41,163 nucleotides of DNA from Roseateles sp. (GTDB lineage Bacteria > Pseudomonadota > Gammaproteobacteria > Burkholderiales > Burkholderiaceae_C). Position 1 is the stretch's first letter; each line of letters opens with the position of its first letter. Below are positions 32,924 to 41,163 of this stretch, piece after piece. The stretch lies in the NCBI GenBank assembly GCA_015657635.1, contig JACDQM010000146.1, forward strand, positions 1 through 41,163, written 5' to 3'. A program made the translations under genes and the position numbers. The notes under the pieces are model-generated. The model made no database searches. It was not told the origin of the DNA and was given only the letters and a program-made list of their open reading frames with translations.

Positions 32924-35760
32924 ATGCAGGAAACACGCTCCACCTGCCCCTACTGCGGCGTCGGCTGTGGCGTCATCATCGAGAGCGATGGCGCGCAGAT
33001 CACCGGCGTGCGCGGCGATCCCGAGCATCCGGCCAATTTCGGCCGGCTTTGCAGCAAGGGCGCCACGCTGCACCTGACGGCCAGCCCGGCGGTGCTGCAG
33101 AGCCAGCGCCTGCTGCAGCCGCTGCTGCGGCTTGATCGTGGCGCTGCGGCCCTGCAGCCGCTGGACTGGGATTCGGCCAGCCAGCAGGTGGCGGACAAGC
33201 TGGCGGCAGCGCGTGCCGAACATGGGCCGGATGCGATCGGCTTCTACATCTCGGGCCAGCTGCTGACCGAGGACTACCACGCCTTCAACAAGCTGGCGCG
33301 TGCTCTGGTCGGCACCAACAATATCGACAGCAACTCCCGCCTGTGCATGAGCTCGGCGGTGAGCGGCTACAAGCAGACGCTGGGGTCAGACGCGCCGCCC
33401 TGCAGTTATGAGGATATCGATCAGGCCGGCTGCCTGTTCATCGCCGGTGCCAACCCGGCCTGGGCGCACCCGATCCTGTTCCGTCGCATCGAAGCCGCGC
33501 GGCAGGCGCGGCCGCAGGGCCAGAAAGTCATCGTCGTCGATCCGCGCCGCACCGAGAGCGCCGAGCTGGCCGATCTGCATCTGCAGATCCTGCCCGGCAC
33601 CGACATCGCGCTGTTCAACGGCATGTTGCACGCCTGCGTGTGGGAAGGCTGGCTGGATGCGGACTTCATTGCCGAACACACCGAGGGCTTTGCCGAACTC
33701 AAGGCCCTGGTGCGTGCCAGCACGCCCAGCCAGGCCGCCAAGACCTGCGGCATCCGTGAAGAAGACCTGCTGACGGCAGCGCGCTGGTTTGCCCGCTCAC
33801 CGTCCACGCTCTCGCTCTACTGCATGGGCCTGAACCAGAGCAGCCGCGGCACGGCCAAGAACACCGCGCTGATCAATCTGCACCTGGCCACCGGCCAGAT
33901 CGGTCGCGCCGGCGCCGGTCCCTTCTCGCTGACTGGCCAGCCCAATGCGATGGGCGGGCGCGAGGCCGGCGGCATGGCCACGCTGCTGCCTGGCCACCGC
34001 GACCCGGGCAGCGCCGAAGACCGCGCCGAGATCGCGCGCCTGTGGGGCGTGGAGGCGCTGCCCGCCACGCCGGGCAAGACCGCGGTGGAGTTGTTCGAAG
34101 CCGCTGCGCGCGGCGAGATCAAGGCCTTGTGGATTGCCTGCACCAATCCCGCGCAATCGATGCCCGACCAGGCCCTGGTGCACGCGGCGCTCGCCGCTTG
34201 CGAGTTCGTCGTGCTGCAGGAAGCCTTTGCCGGCACCGCCACGGCGGCCTTTGCCGATCTGCTGCTGCCGGCCGCCACCTGGGGCGAGAAAGAGGGCACG
34301 GTCACCAACAGCGAGCGCCGCATCAGCCGCGTTCGCGCCGCAGTGCCGGCGCCGGGCCAGGCGCGCGCAGACTGGGCCATCGTCGGCGATATCGCCGCCG
34401 GCTGGAGTTGCAGCTGCGCCCCGGCAAGCCCTCGCTGTTTCCCTTCGAGGCGCCCGAACAGCTGTGGCTGGAGCACCGCGAGGCCACGCGCGGCCGCGAC
34501 CTGGACATCACCGGCCTGAGCTACGCGAAGCTGGAGCAGCAGCCGCAGCAGTGGCCCTGCCCGGAAGGGCAGCTGAAAGGCACGAAACGCCTCTACGAAG
34601 ACGGCCACTTCGCCACCGCCAATGGCCGCGCCCGCTTCGTCGCCAAGTCGCATGGCCCGGCGGCCGAGGGCACGGACGCGCGCCATCCGCTGGTGCTGTC
34701 CACCGGTCGTCTGCGCGATCAGTGGCATGGCATGAGCCGCAGCGGCGCTGTGCCGCGCTTGTTCGAATCCGAGCCGCAGCCGGCCTTGCGCATGAATCCG
34801 CAGGATCTGCTGCGCCGGCACTTGAAGGATGGCGCCCTGGTGCGCGTGCGCTCGCGCCGTGGCGAGCTGGTCCTGCCGCTGCGCGCGGACGACAGCGTGG
34901 CCCGCGCCCAGGCCTGGCTGCCCATGCACTGGGGCCCCGAGTTCCTCAGCGGCCGCGACGCCCAGGGCCGGGCGCTGGCCGGCGTCAACGCGCTGACCCA
35001 GCCGCGCTTCTGCCCCGATGCGCGCCAGCCCGAGCTGAAGTACGCGGCCGTGATGGTGGAGCCGGTGGCACTGCCCTGGCGTGTCAGTGCCGCCGCCTGG
35101 CTGCCGGCCGGCCAGGGCGCCGCGCTGCGCGCGCGCCTGCAGGCGCTGATGGCCGAGTTTGATTTTGCGCAGTGCCTGCCCGTGAGCGGCAGCGCTGTCT
35201 TTGCGGGCCACGAGGGCTGGATGCTGGAGGCCGCTTGCGCGCAGCGGCCCTCGGCCGAGCTGCAGCAGCGTCTCGCTGCTGCGCTCGATCTGGCCGGAGT
35301 GGCCCGGGCCGGTGACGCGCCGGTGCTGCGTTACGCCGACAGCCAGCGCGGCCGCTGCCGCCTGCTGCGCCTGTCAGGCGAGGGCGAGCAGGCGCGGCTG
35401 CAGGCCTTGCTGCGCATCGGTGAAGGCGAGGAGGGCGCCTGGCTGGCCCAGCTCTGGCGCAGTGCCGCGCCAGCCGCACCCTACGGCCGCTGGCTGCTCA
35501 ACGCCGAGGCGCCGGCCAGCGAGATGGCACAGCGCCTGCAGCAGCCGGCCAGTCCGCAGGTTTGCAACTGCTTCGATGTGCGCGAGGACCGCATCCGCGC
35601 CTGCCTGTCGCGCCAGACCGGCAGCGCCGCCGAACGCCTGGCCGCGCTGCAGGGCGAGCTGCGCTGCGGCACGCAATGCGGCTCCTGCCTGCCCTCGCTG
35701 CGCCGCCTGGTCGGCTTGCAGTCGCCAGCCCCATTGATTCACGAGGAGCTCACATCATGA
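32924..35760 (+). CDS. nasA: Assimilatory nitrate reductase catalytic subunit; one apparent frameshift
   Basis: About 945 residues once repaired. A molybdenum bis-MGD enzyme that reduces nitrate to nitrite in the cytoplasm. The N-terminal 4Fe-4S motif is CPYCGVGCGV with the distal Cys in RLCSKG. The molybdopterin domain follows (GFYISGQLLTEDYHAFNKLARAL, NSRLCMSSAV with the probable Mo-ligand Cys, SLTGQPNAMGGREAGG). The C-terminal BFD-like [2Fe-2S] domain (VCNCFDVRED...CGTQCGSC) marks the NasA form with an extra cluster. At about 34397-34401, after WAIVGDIAA, one C is missing from a CCC run; restoring it gives RLELQLRPGKPSLFPF and an open frame to 35760. The stop overlaps the cobA start. Confidence 0.92.
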
Positions 35761-36551
35761 ACGCAAGCAAGATCGACAGCCCCATGGTCAGCATGGTCAG
35801 CCTGGTCGGCGCCGGCCCCGGAGACCCCGATTTGCTCACCGTGAAGGCGCTCAAGCGCCTGCAGGCCGCCGAGGTGGTGCTGGTCGACGATCTGGTCGAT
35901 GCGCGTGTGCTGGCCTTGTTGCCGCCGCAGGCGCGCATCCTTCGCGTTGGCAAGCGCGGCGGCTGCGTCTCCACCGAGCAGCGCTTCATCCACGAGCTGA
36001 TGATCCGCGAGGCGCGCTCCGGCGCGCGTGTGGTGCGGCTCAAGGGCGGTGATCCCTTTGTGTTCGGTCGCGGTGGCGAGGAGGTCACAGCCTTGCGTGC
36101 CGCCGGCATCGAGGTCGAAGTGGTCTCGGGCCTGACTGCCGGCATTGCCGCGCCGGCCAGCGTGGGCATTCCGGTCACGGACCGCCGCCACGCGCCGGGC
36201 GTGGCCTTCGTCACCGGTCATCGCCAGAACGGCGAAGACAGCCCCAACTGGCAGGCGCTGGCGCGCAGCGGCCTGACCCTGGTGGTCTATATGGGCTTGT
36301 CGACGGCTGAAGGCCTGGTGGCCGAGTTGCTGGCCGGCGGCCTGGCCGCCGACACACCGGCAGCGGCGATTGCGGCCGCACACACGGAACGTCAGCGCCA
36401 GGCGATCACCACGCTGGGCGAGCTGGCGCAGACGCTGGAACGCGAACAGATCCGCAGCCCGGCCATCCTGGTGATCGGCCAGGTGGTGCGCGAGGCACTG
36501 CCCAGCCTGGCGCTGCAGGCTGGGCTCGAACTGCGCCTCAGCTCAGCCTGA
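35757..36551 (+). CDS. cobA: Uroporphyrinogen-III C-methyltransferase
   Basis: 264-residue SUMT. It methylates uroporphyrinogen III twice with SAM to precorrin-2, the precursor of siroheme. Motifs: [78 protein letters not shown] and VTGH. No CysG-type dehydrogenase/ferrochelatase domain is present, so the later steps must be encoded elsewhere. The ATGA overlap with nasA and last position in the operon fit a role in supplying siroheme for NirB. Its end overlaps the convergent chemotaxis receptor gene by 14 bases. Confidence 0.94.
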   Translation: MNASKIDSPMVSMVSLVGAGPGDPDLLTVKALKRLQAAEVVLVDDLVDARVLALLPPQARILRVGKRGGCVSTEQRFIHELMIREARSGARVVRLKGGDPFVFGRGGEEVTALRAAGIEVEVVSGLTAGIAAPASVGIPVTDRRHAPGVAFVTGHRQNGEDSPNWQALARSGLTLVVYMGLSTAEGLVAELLAGGLAADTPAAAIAAAHTERQRQAITTLGELAQTLEREQIRSPAILVIGQVVREALPSLALQAGLELRLSSA

Positions 36552-38076
36552 AGCCGGCCACCACCTCGGACAGTCGCATCGCCTGATCCTTCAGTGATTC
36601 GGCCGCGGCTGCGCTCTCCTCGACCAGCGCGGCGTTCTGCTGCGTCATGCGGTCGAGCTCGGTCACCGAGCTGTTGACCGAGCCGATGCCCTGGCTCTGC
36701 TCCACGGTGCTGGCCGAGATCTCGGCAATGATGTCGGTCACGCGCTTCACGCTGGCCACGATCTCGTCCATCGTGCTGCCGGCGTCCTGCACCAGGCGGC
36801 TGCCGGCTTCGACCTTGTCGACGCTGGCACCGATCAGGCCCTTGATCTCACGCGCTGCCTCGGCGCTGCGCTGCGCCAGCGAGCGCACTTCGGCCGCCAC
36901 CACGGCAAAGCCGCGGCCCTGCTCGCCGGCGCGGGCCGCTTCGACGGCGGCGTTCAGCGCCAGGATATTGGTCTGGAAGGCGATGCCGTCGATCACGCCG
37001 ATGATGTCGCCGATCTTCTTGGAGCTGGCATTGATCTCGTCCATTGTGCTGACCACCTGGCCGACCACGGTGCCGCCGCGCTGCGCCACTTGGGCGGCGC
37101 TGCTGGCGAGCTGATTGGCGGTGGCGGCGCTGTCAGCGCTTTGCCGCACGGTGCCGGTGAGCTGGCTCATCGCACCGGCTGCCTGTTGTAGATTGCTGGC
37201 CGTCTGTTCGGTGCGTTGGCTGAGGTCCAGATTGCCGGTCGCGATCTCGGCGCTGGCGGTCTGGATGCTGTCGGCACTCTGGCGCACCTCGCCGACGACG
37301 CGGTTCAAGGCGCCGCGCATGCTGGCCAAGGCGCGCTGCACATCACCGATCTCATCTTTGCGCTCGGTGTCGGTGCGGCCGCTGAGGTCGCCCTGTCCGA
37401 TGCGCTCGGCTTCGTCCACCAGCGCCTTGAGCGGGCGCGAGATCGAGCGTGACAGCGACCAGGTGCTGGCGGCCATGCCGGCCACCAGCAGCAGGAACAC
37501 GGTGGCACTGGCCCACACGGTGCGCATGCGCTCGACCGCAGCCAGGGTGCGGGCGGCGTCGGCGCGCTGCTCCTCCAGCACCACGAAATCCTGCTGTGCG
37601 GCCAGGTAGGTCGCGACGGCCGGCAGCATCTTGCTCTTCAGGGCCTCTGCGGCCTGGTCTGCCGCACCGTCGGCCTTGAGCTTGCTGACCTCGTTGCGCG
37701 CGGCGATATAGGCCTTGCGCGTGTCGGCAATGCGCGCCATCACGGCTTTTTCCTCATCCGAGGTGGCCAGCGCCTCCAGCTCCTTCTGCAGCTCCGAGAT
37801 GGTGGCCGTGGTGGCGGTGATCTCGGGCTTGAGGGCTTCGGCCACACCCGGGTCGTTGCTGACCGCGCTGGACACGGCTCGCGCCGCATTGGTTTCGGTC
37901 ATGCCCCGCCAACGCAGCGCCAGCGTCAGTTTGCGCTGCTGCGTGCTCTGCTGGAGATTGGCTTCATCGATCAGTTTGCTGGTGCGCAGCGCCGATATCG
38001 ACGTCATGGTGCCGGACGCCAGCGCCAGCACGATGATGGGGATCCACAGCTTTTGGGCAATAGAGAGGGACTTCAT
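36538..38076 (-). CDS. Methyl-accepting chemotaxis protein
   Basis: 512-residue receptor. TM1 is at about 10-30, followed by a periplasmic four-helix-bundle-type sensor (about 31-190), TM2 (about 190-210), a HAMP domain ([28 protein letters not shown]) and a cytoplasmic signalling domain. The hairpin tip [53 protein letters not shown] is fully conserved, so it should couple to CheA/CheW. No C-terminal CheR-tethering pentapeptide (ending FRLS). The ligand is unknown. The start at 38076 has CGGAG upstream. A role in nitrate taxis could be guessed from position, but nothing in the sequence supports it. Confidence 0.93.
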   Translation of the reverse strand: MKSLSIAQKLWIPIIVLALASGTMTSISALRTSKLIDEANLQQSTQQRKLTLALRWRGMTETNAARAVSSAVSNDPGVAEALKPEITATTATISELQKELEALATSDEEKAVMARIADTRKAYIAARNEVSKLKADGAADQAAEALKSKMLPAVATYLAAQQDFVVLEEQRADAARTLAAVERMRTVWASATVFLLLVAGMAASTWSLSRSISRPLKALVDEAERIGQGDLSGRTDTERKDEIGDVQRALASMRGALNRVVGEVRQSADSIQTASAEIATGNLDLSQRTEQTASNLQQAAGAMSQLTGTVRQSADSAATANQLASSAAQVAQRGGTVVGQVVSTMDEINASSKKIGDIIGVIDGIAFQTNILALNAAVEAARAGEQGRGFAVVAAEVRSLAQRSAEAAREIKGLIGASVDKVEAGSRLVQDAGSTMDEIVASVKRVTDIIAEISASTVEQSQGIGSVNSSVTELDRMTQQNAALVEESAAAAESLKDQAMRLSEVVAGFRLS

Positions 38077-38248
38077 GGGCTATCGGTCTCCGGACTTCTT
38101 GTCGGCCTTTGCGGCTCGGTTTGGGGATAGCTCCTCCTTTTTCCAACATCGGCCGTGCTGGCTGAAGCTTTAGCGACTTCTTGCGTCGGGCCCGGCAGGC
38201 CTCTGGTAGGCTGGCGGCCGCACCCAACAGCGCCCGCGGACCCCAGCG
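38077..38248. other. Divergent promoter region between the chemotaxis receptor and coaX
   Basis: 172 bases with no gene. It contains a pyrimidine-rich tract (around 38130-38142) that is purine-rich in the receptor leader, but I could not assign clear -35/-10 or sigma-28 elements to either gene. Confidence 0.3.
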
Positions 38249-39019
38249 ATGAGTTTTCTTGCGATCGATATCGGCAACACCCGGCTCAAATGGGGTCTGT
38301 ATGCCTCGCCCCAGCCGGGCGCGGCCTTGCTGGCCCATGGTGCGGTGTTCCTGGAGAACATCGATCAGCTGGCCGAGACCGACTGGCGCCATCTGCCGCA
38401 GGCGCCGGCCAGCATGCTGGGCTGCAATGTGGCGGGCGATGCCGTGCGTCGTCGCGTCGAAGAGCAGCTGGAGCTCTGGGATGTGGAGCCGCGCTGGGTG
38501 GTGTCTGGCGCGCAGGCGGGCGGCGTCACCAATGGCTACGACCACCCCAGCCGGCTGGGCACTGACCGCTTTGTCGCGCTGATCGGCGCGCGTTCACATG
38601 TGCTGGCCCTGGGCGGTGAGCGGGCCTGCCTGGTGGTGATGATCGGCACGGCGGTGACGGTCGACGCGCTGGATGCGCAGGGGCATTTCCTGGGCGGACT
38701 GATCCTGCCGGGCCACGGCATCATGCTGCGCGCGCTGGAAGGCGGCACGGCCGGCCTGCGTGTGCCGACCGGCGAGGTGCGCGAGTTCCCGACCAACACC
38801 TCGGACGCGCTGACCAGCGGCGGCAATTACGCCATCACCGGCGCGATCGAGCGCATGCACCGGCACCTGGCCCGACGCGCTGGCCATGATCCGCTGACGC
38901 TGATGACCGGTGGTGCCGGCTGGAAGGTGGCGCCGGCGCTGGACATTCCGCATGAGCTGATCGACCGTCTGATCTTTGACGGCCTGCTGGCGCTGCAGTC
39001 GCACCGGCTGGCGCTCTAG
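38249..39019 (+). CDS. coaX: Type III pantothenate kinase
   Basis: 256-residue kinase that performs the first step of coenzyme A synthesis. Motifs: [12 protein letters not shown] (phosphate loop), [20 protein letters not shown] with the catalytic-region [46 protein letters not shown], and [20 protein letters not shown]. All type III hallmarks are present and length is normal. The biotin ligase gene that often precedes coaX is not here. Its TAG stop (39017-39019) lies within a perfect palindrome that also holds the stop of the convergent channel gene. Confidence 0.95.
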   Translation: MSFLAIDIGNTRLKWGLYASPQPGAALLAHGAVFLENIDQLAETDWRHLPQAPASMLGCNVAGDAVRRRVEEQLELWDVEPRWVVSGAQAGGVTNGYDHPSRLGTDRFVALIGARSHVLALGGERACLVVMIGTAVTVDALDAQGHFLGGLILPGHGIMLRALEGGTAGLRVPTGEVREFPTNTSDALTSGGNYAITGAIERMHRHLARRAGHDPLTLMTGGAGWKVAPALDIPHELIDRLIFDGLLALQSHRLAL

Positions 39020-39039
39020 GGCCTGTTAACAGGCCCTAG
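39016..39039. repeat. 24-bp perfect palindrome sharing its end sequence with the 12.5-kb hairpin element
   Basis: CTAGGGCCTGTT followed by its exact reverse complement. The AGGGCCTGTTAAC core is identical to the left end of the element at 12453-12644, so this looks like the two element ends joined without the interior, flanked by CTAG. It provides the TAG stop of coaX on one strand and the TAG stop of the channel gene on the other. It lacks a T run, so terminator activity is doubtful. Confidence 0.8.
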
Positions 39040-39818
39040 TCGCGGCGGGCCTGCGCATCGCGCAAGTCGCGGACCTCTTCGCGCAGTTCACGCAACTCGG
39101 CATGCATGGCGCGCAGGATGTCGGCCTCCATCTCGCGCTCCGAGCTTTCCACCCAGAAGGCTGCAATCGCAGCCGTCACCAGCGACAGCACCGCATAGCC
39201 CAGCAGCACGACGAAGACCGAGAAGATCTTGGAGGCGGGCGTGCTGGGCACGATGTCGCCATAGCCCACGGTGGCCGCTGTCGTGAACGCCAGCCACATG
39301 CCGTCGCCCAGGCTGTGCACCCGAGGCTCCAGCGCCCAGAAGCCGACGCCGCAGAAGCCCAGCACGGTCACTGCCGTCAGCAGCAGATAGGCCATGCCGC
39401 CGCGCGTCACCCAGGCCTTGAGCGTCCACACCATGCGCATCAGCGCCAGCATGGCCACCACCAGGCGCCCGGCCAGCGCGGCATTCGAGTCGGTGCTGGG
39501 CGGCAGCAGCGCGGCAATCACCAGACCGACGATCAGCGCGATGTCCAGCAGATTGGCGCGCAGGTAAAGACCGGGCTGCTTGCAGCGCGAGGCCACCTGC
39601 CACAGCGCCGCAGTCAGCACCGCGGCAGCGCCGGCGTAGATGGCGATCGCCAGCGGCGTGGGCAGGTCTTCAAGCAGCTCGATGTAGAAGGCCGGAATCG
39701 TGCACAGCAGCGCCAGCAGCACCGGCACACGCCACAGGCGGGCGATGCGGTTGGCCGAGGGGTTGAGCATGCTGGGCTGCGTCAGGCCCCAGCTGCGGCT
39801 GCGTGAAGGCTCGATCAT
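39036..39818 (-). CDS. Ion channel protein, potassium-channel type
   Basis: 260-residue membrane protein with the selectivity filter TVGYGD at 183-188, which marks a K+ channel pore. About four hydrophobic segments precede the pore (roughly 31-50, 55-75, 88-106, 117-135, plus a fifth at 142-162) and one follows it (about 193-216), so it resembles a six-segment channel. Only a few Arg residues lie in the S4-like stretch (RLVVAMLALMRMVWTLKAW), so voltage sensing is uncertain. The C-terminal 45 residues are a charged heptad-like coiled coil, suited to tetramer assembly. No RCK/TrkA domain. The stop lies in the palindrome shared with coaX. Confidence 0.88.
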   Translation of the reverse strand: MIEPSRSRSWGLTQPSMLNPSANRIARLWRVPVLLALLCTIPAFYIELLEDLPTPLAIAIYAGAAAVLTAALWQVASRCKQPGLYLRANLLDIALIVGLVIAALLPPSTDSNAALAGRLVVAMLALMRMVWTLKAWVTRGGMAYLLLTAVTVLGFCGVGFWALEPRVHSLGDGMWLAFTTAATVGYGDIVPSTPASKIFSVFVVLLGYAVLSLVTAAIAAFWVESSEREMEADILRAMHAELRELREEVRDLRDAQARRD

Positions 39819-39843
39819 CGGCTGAGCCTATGCGCAGCATGGC

Positions 39844-39875
39844 GCGCGGGGCTTGATGCTCATCAAGCCCCGCGC
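39844..39875 (-). terminator. Strong hairpin after hslU, probable transcription end
   Basis: GCGCGGGGCTTGATG (39844-39858) is exactly complementary to CATCAAGCCCCGCGC (39861-39875), a 15-base GC-rich stem with effectively a six-base loop. It is 13 bases beyond the hslU stop and before the channel gene. There is no T run on either strand, so it may act as an mRNA 3'-end stabiliser or a weak terminator. Confidence 0.5.
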
Positions 39876-39888
39876 GGCGGCGCATGTC

Positions 39889-41163
39889 TCAGAGGATGAA
39901 GCGCGACAGGTCCTCGTTGCGCGCCAGCTCGCCCAGCCGGGCGTCGACCGCCGCCGCGTCGATGGTCACCGTCTGGCCGGCCTGCTTGTGGGCGTCGAAG
40001 CTCAGCTCTTCCAGCAGTCGCTCCATCACGGTGGACAGGCGCCGGGCGCCGATGTTTTCGGTGCGCTCGTTGACCTCGAAGGCGATCTGCGCCAAGCGCC
40101 GGATGCCGTCGGCGCTGATCTGCAGATCGACGCCTTCGGTGGCCAGCAGGGCCTGGTACTGCTTGACCAGGCTGGCATGGGTGCTGCTGAGGATGGCCTC
40201 GAAATCCTCCACCGACAGCGAGCCCAGCTCGACGCGGATCGGGAAGCGGCCCTGCAGCTCGGGGATCAGGTCGCTGGGCTTGCTGAGGTGGAAGGCGCCC
40301 GAGGCGATGAAGAGCATGTGGTCGGTCTTGACCATGCCGTACTTGGTGTTCACCGTCGTGCCTTCCACCAGCGGCAGCAGATCGCGCTGCACGCCCTGGC
40401 GCGAGACGTCGGCGCCGCCGTGTTCGGCGCGGCTGGCCACCTTGTCGATCTCGTCGATGAAGACGATGCCGTTCTCCTGCGCATTGGCCAGGGCCGCGGC
40501 CTTGATCTCGTCCTCATTGAGCAGCTTGGCGGCTTCTTCCTCGACCAGCTGCTTCATCGCCTCGCCGATCTTGAGCTTGCGGGTCTTGCGTTTGCCGCCG
40601 CCCATCTGCGAGAACAGGCCCTTGAGCTGCTCGGCCATTTCTTCCATGCCAGGGCCGCCCATGGCGTGAGGATCTCCATGCTGGGCTTGGCGTCGAGCAG
40701 GTCGACCTCGATTTCCTTGTCGTCCATCGTGCCTTCGCGCAGGCGCTTGCGCATCAGCTGGCGGGTGTTGTTCTCGGCATCGCTGCCGGGCACCAGGATG
40801 TCGAGCACGCGCTCCTCGGCCGCGTCCTCGGCGCGGGTGCGCTGGCGGCGCATCTGCACTTCGCGCTCCTGCTTGATCGCCATGTCGACCAGGTCGCGGA
40901 CGATGGAGTCCACATCCTTGCCGACATAGCCGACCTCGGTGAACTTGGTCGCCTCCACCTTGATGAAGGGCGCGTCGGCCAGCTTCGCCAAGCGGCGCGC
41001 GATCTCGGTCTTGCCGACGCCGGTGGGGCCGATCATCAGGGATGTTCTTGGGGCGTGATCTCGCCGCGCAGCTTTTCATCGACCTGCTGGCGGCGCCAGC
41101 GGTTGCGCATCGCGATCGCAACGGCGCGCTTGGCGGCGTTCTGGCCGACGATGTGGCGGTCGA
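39889..41163 (-). CDS. hslU: ATP-dependent protease ATPase subunit HslU, 5' end outside window, three apparent frameshifts
   Basis: AAA+ unfoldase of the HslUV (ClpQY) protease. Visible parts: [24 protein letters not shown]...LRGEITP at the window edge, Walker [20 protein letters not shown] with the pore loop [11 protein letters not shown], the I-domain ([12 protein letters not shown]), Walker [12 protein letters not shown], and the C-terminal HslV-activating tail EDLSRFIL. Three single-base errors break the frame: an extra G in GGGG at 41050-41053, an extra G in GGG at 41039-41041, and a missing G at 40663-40664 (ATGGCG for ATGGGCG). Correcting them gives one continuous standard HslU. hslV would be expected just beyond the right edge. 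Confidence 0.93.
   Translation of the reverse strand, partial: STATSSARTPPSAPLRSRCATAGAASRSMKSCAARSRPKNIPDDRPHRRRQDRDRAPLGEAGRRALHQGGGDQVHRGRLCRQGCGLHRPRPGRHGDQAGARSADAPPAHPRRGRGRGARARHPGARQRCREQHPPADAQAPARRHDGRQGNRGRPARRQAQHGDPHAMGGPGMEEMAEQLKGLFSQMGGGKRKTRKLKIGEAMKQLVEEEAAKLLNEDEIKAAALANAQENGIVFIDEIDKVASRAEHGGADVSRQGVQRDLLPLVEGTTVNTKYGMVKTDHMLFIASGAFHLSKPSDLIPELQGRFPIRVELGSLSVEDFEAILSSTHASLVKQYQALLATEGVDLQISADGIRRLAQIAFEVNERTENIGARRLSTVMERLLEELSFDAHKQAGQTVTIDAAAVDARLGELARNEDLSRFIL

Noticed and set aside
30046..32943. 965-codon open frame on the minus strand opposite nirB-nirD
   Set aside because: It is the shadow of a high-GC gene. The plus strand encodes clear NirB/NirD with all cofactor motifs, while the antisense product is His/Ala/Asp-rich without any family motif.
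1..41163. CRISPR array, tRNA, prophage or insertion sequence
   Set aside because: I saw no regularly spaced direct repeats, cloverleaf-type sequence, phage structural genes or transposase on either strand.

Overview
The window is about 41 kb of GC-rich bacterial chromosome. The 3' end of a 5S rRNA at the left edge has a sequence typical of Burkholderiales. The protein repertoire (NasT/Nrt/NirBD/NasA nitrate assimilation, fused isobutyryl-CoA mutase IcmF, type III pantothenate kinase, a DadA gene with a glycine riboswitch, FFLEELY-motif protein) fits a betaproteobacterium of the Roseateles/Rubrivivax/Pelomonas type. The genus is an inference. I see no prophage, insertion sequence, CRISPR array, tRNA or defence island. 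This is mostly ordinary chromosomal backbone.

Layout: 1-137 holds the end of an rRNA operon and its terminator. 190-4687 carries an MBL-fold hydrolase, a FadD-type acyl-CoA ligase, a conserved FFLEELY-motif protein and a membrane-anchored lipase-like hydrolase. 4759-6499 is hppD (tyrosine catabolism), divergent from an Lrp/AsnC regulator. 6516-10296 has a TPMT-family methyltransferase, an HDOD protein, two small unknown proteins, an HTH-like protein and an exported SRPBCC protein. 10310-14298 has an EF-G-like GTPase, a long hairpin repeat, and dadA under a tandem glycine riboswitch. 14496-22626 has a PQQ-type sugar dehydrogenase lipoprotein, a GNAT acetyltransferase, a diguanylate cyclase, AMP nucleosidase (frameshifted), CreA, a YdjM-like membrane protein, a GST and a rhodanese. 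22707-26009 is icmF, with a perfect 16-bp palindrome in its promoter region.

26243-36551 is the most coherent block: nasT, then nrtA-nrtB-nrtD-nirB-nirD-nasA-cobA. Nitrate is imported by the ABC transporter, reduced to nitrite by NasA and to ammonium by NirBD, and CobA supplies the siroheme precursor for NirB. The nrtA leader can be read in detail. It has a -24/-12 sigma-54 promoter, then two hairpins with A1/G4 hexanucleotide loops (the ANTAR-binding motif), the second overlapping the 5' arm of a strong intrinsic terminator. NasT is therefore very likely an antiterminator of the operon, layered on nitrogen (NtrC/sigma-54) control. 36538-41163 has a chemotaxis receptor, coaX, a potassium-channel-like protein and the 3' part of hslU.

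Quality note: six apparent single-base indels interrupt four well-conserved genes (amn, nirB, nasA, and hslU three times), most in short G/C runs. This looks more like consensus error than gene decay. One of them makes nirB and nirD appear fused. I annotate these genes across the shifts.
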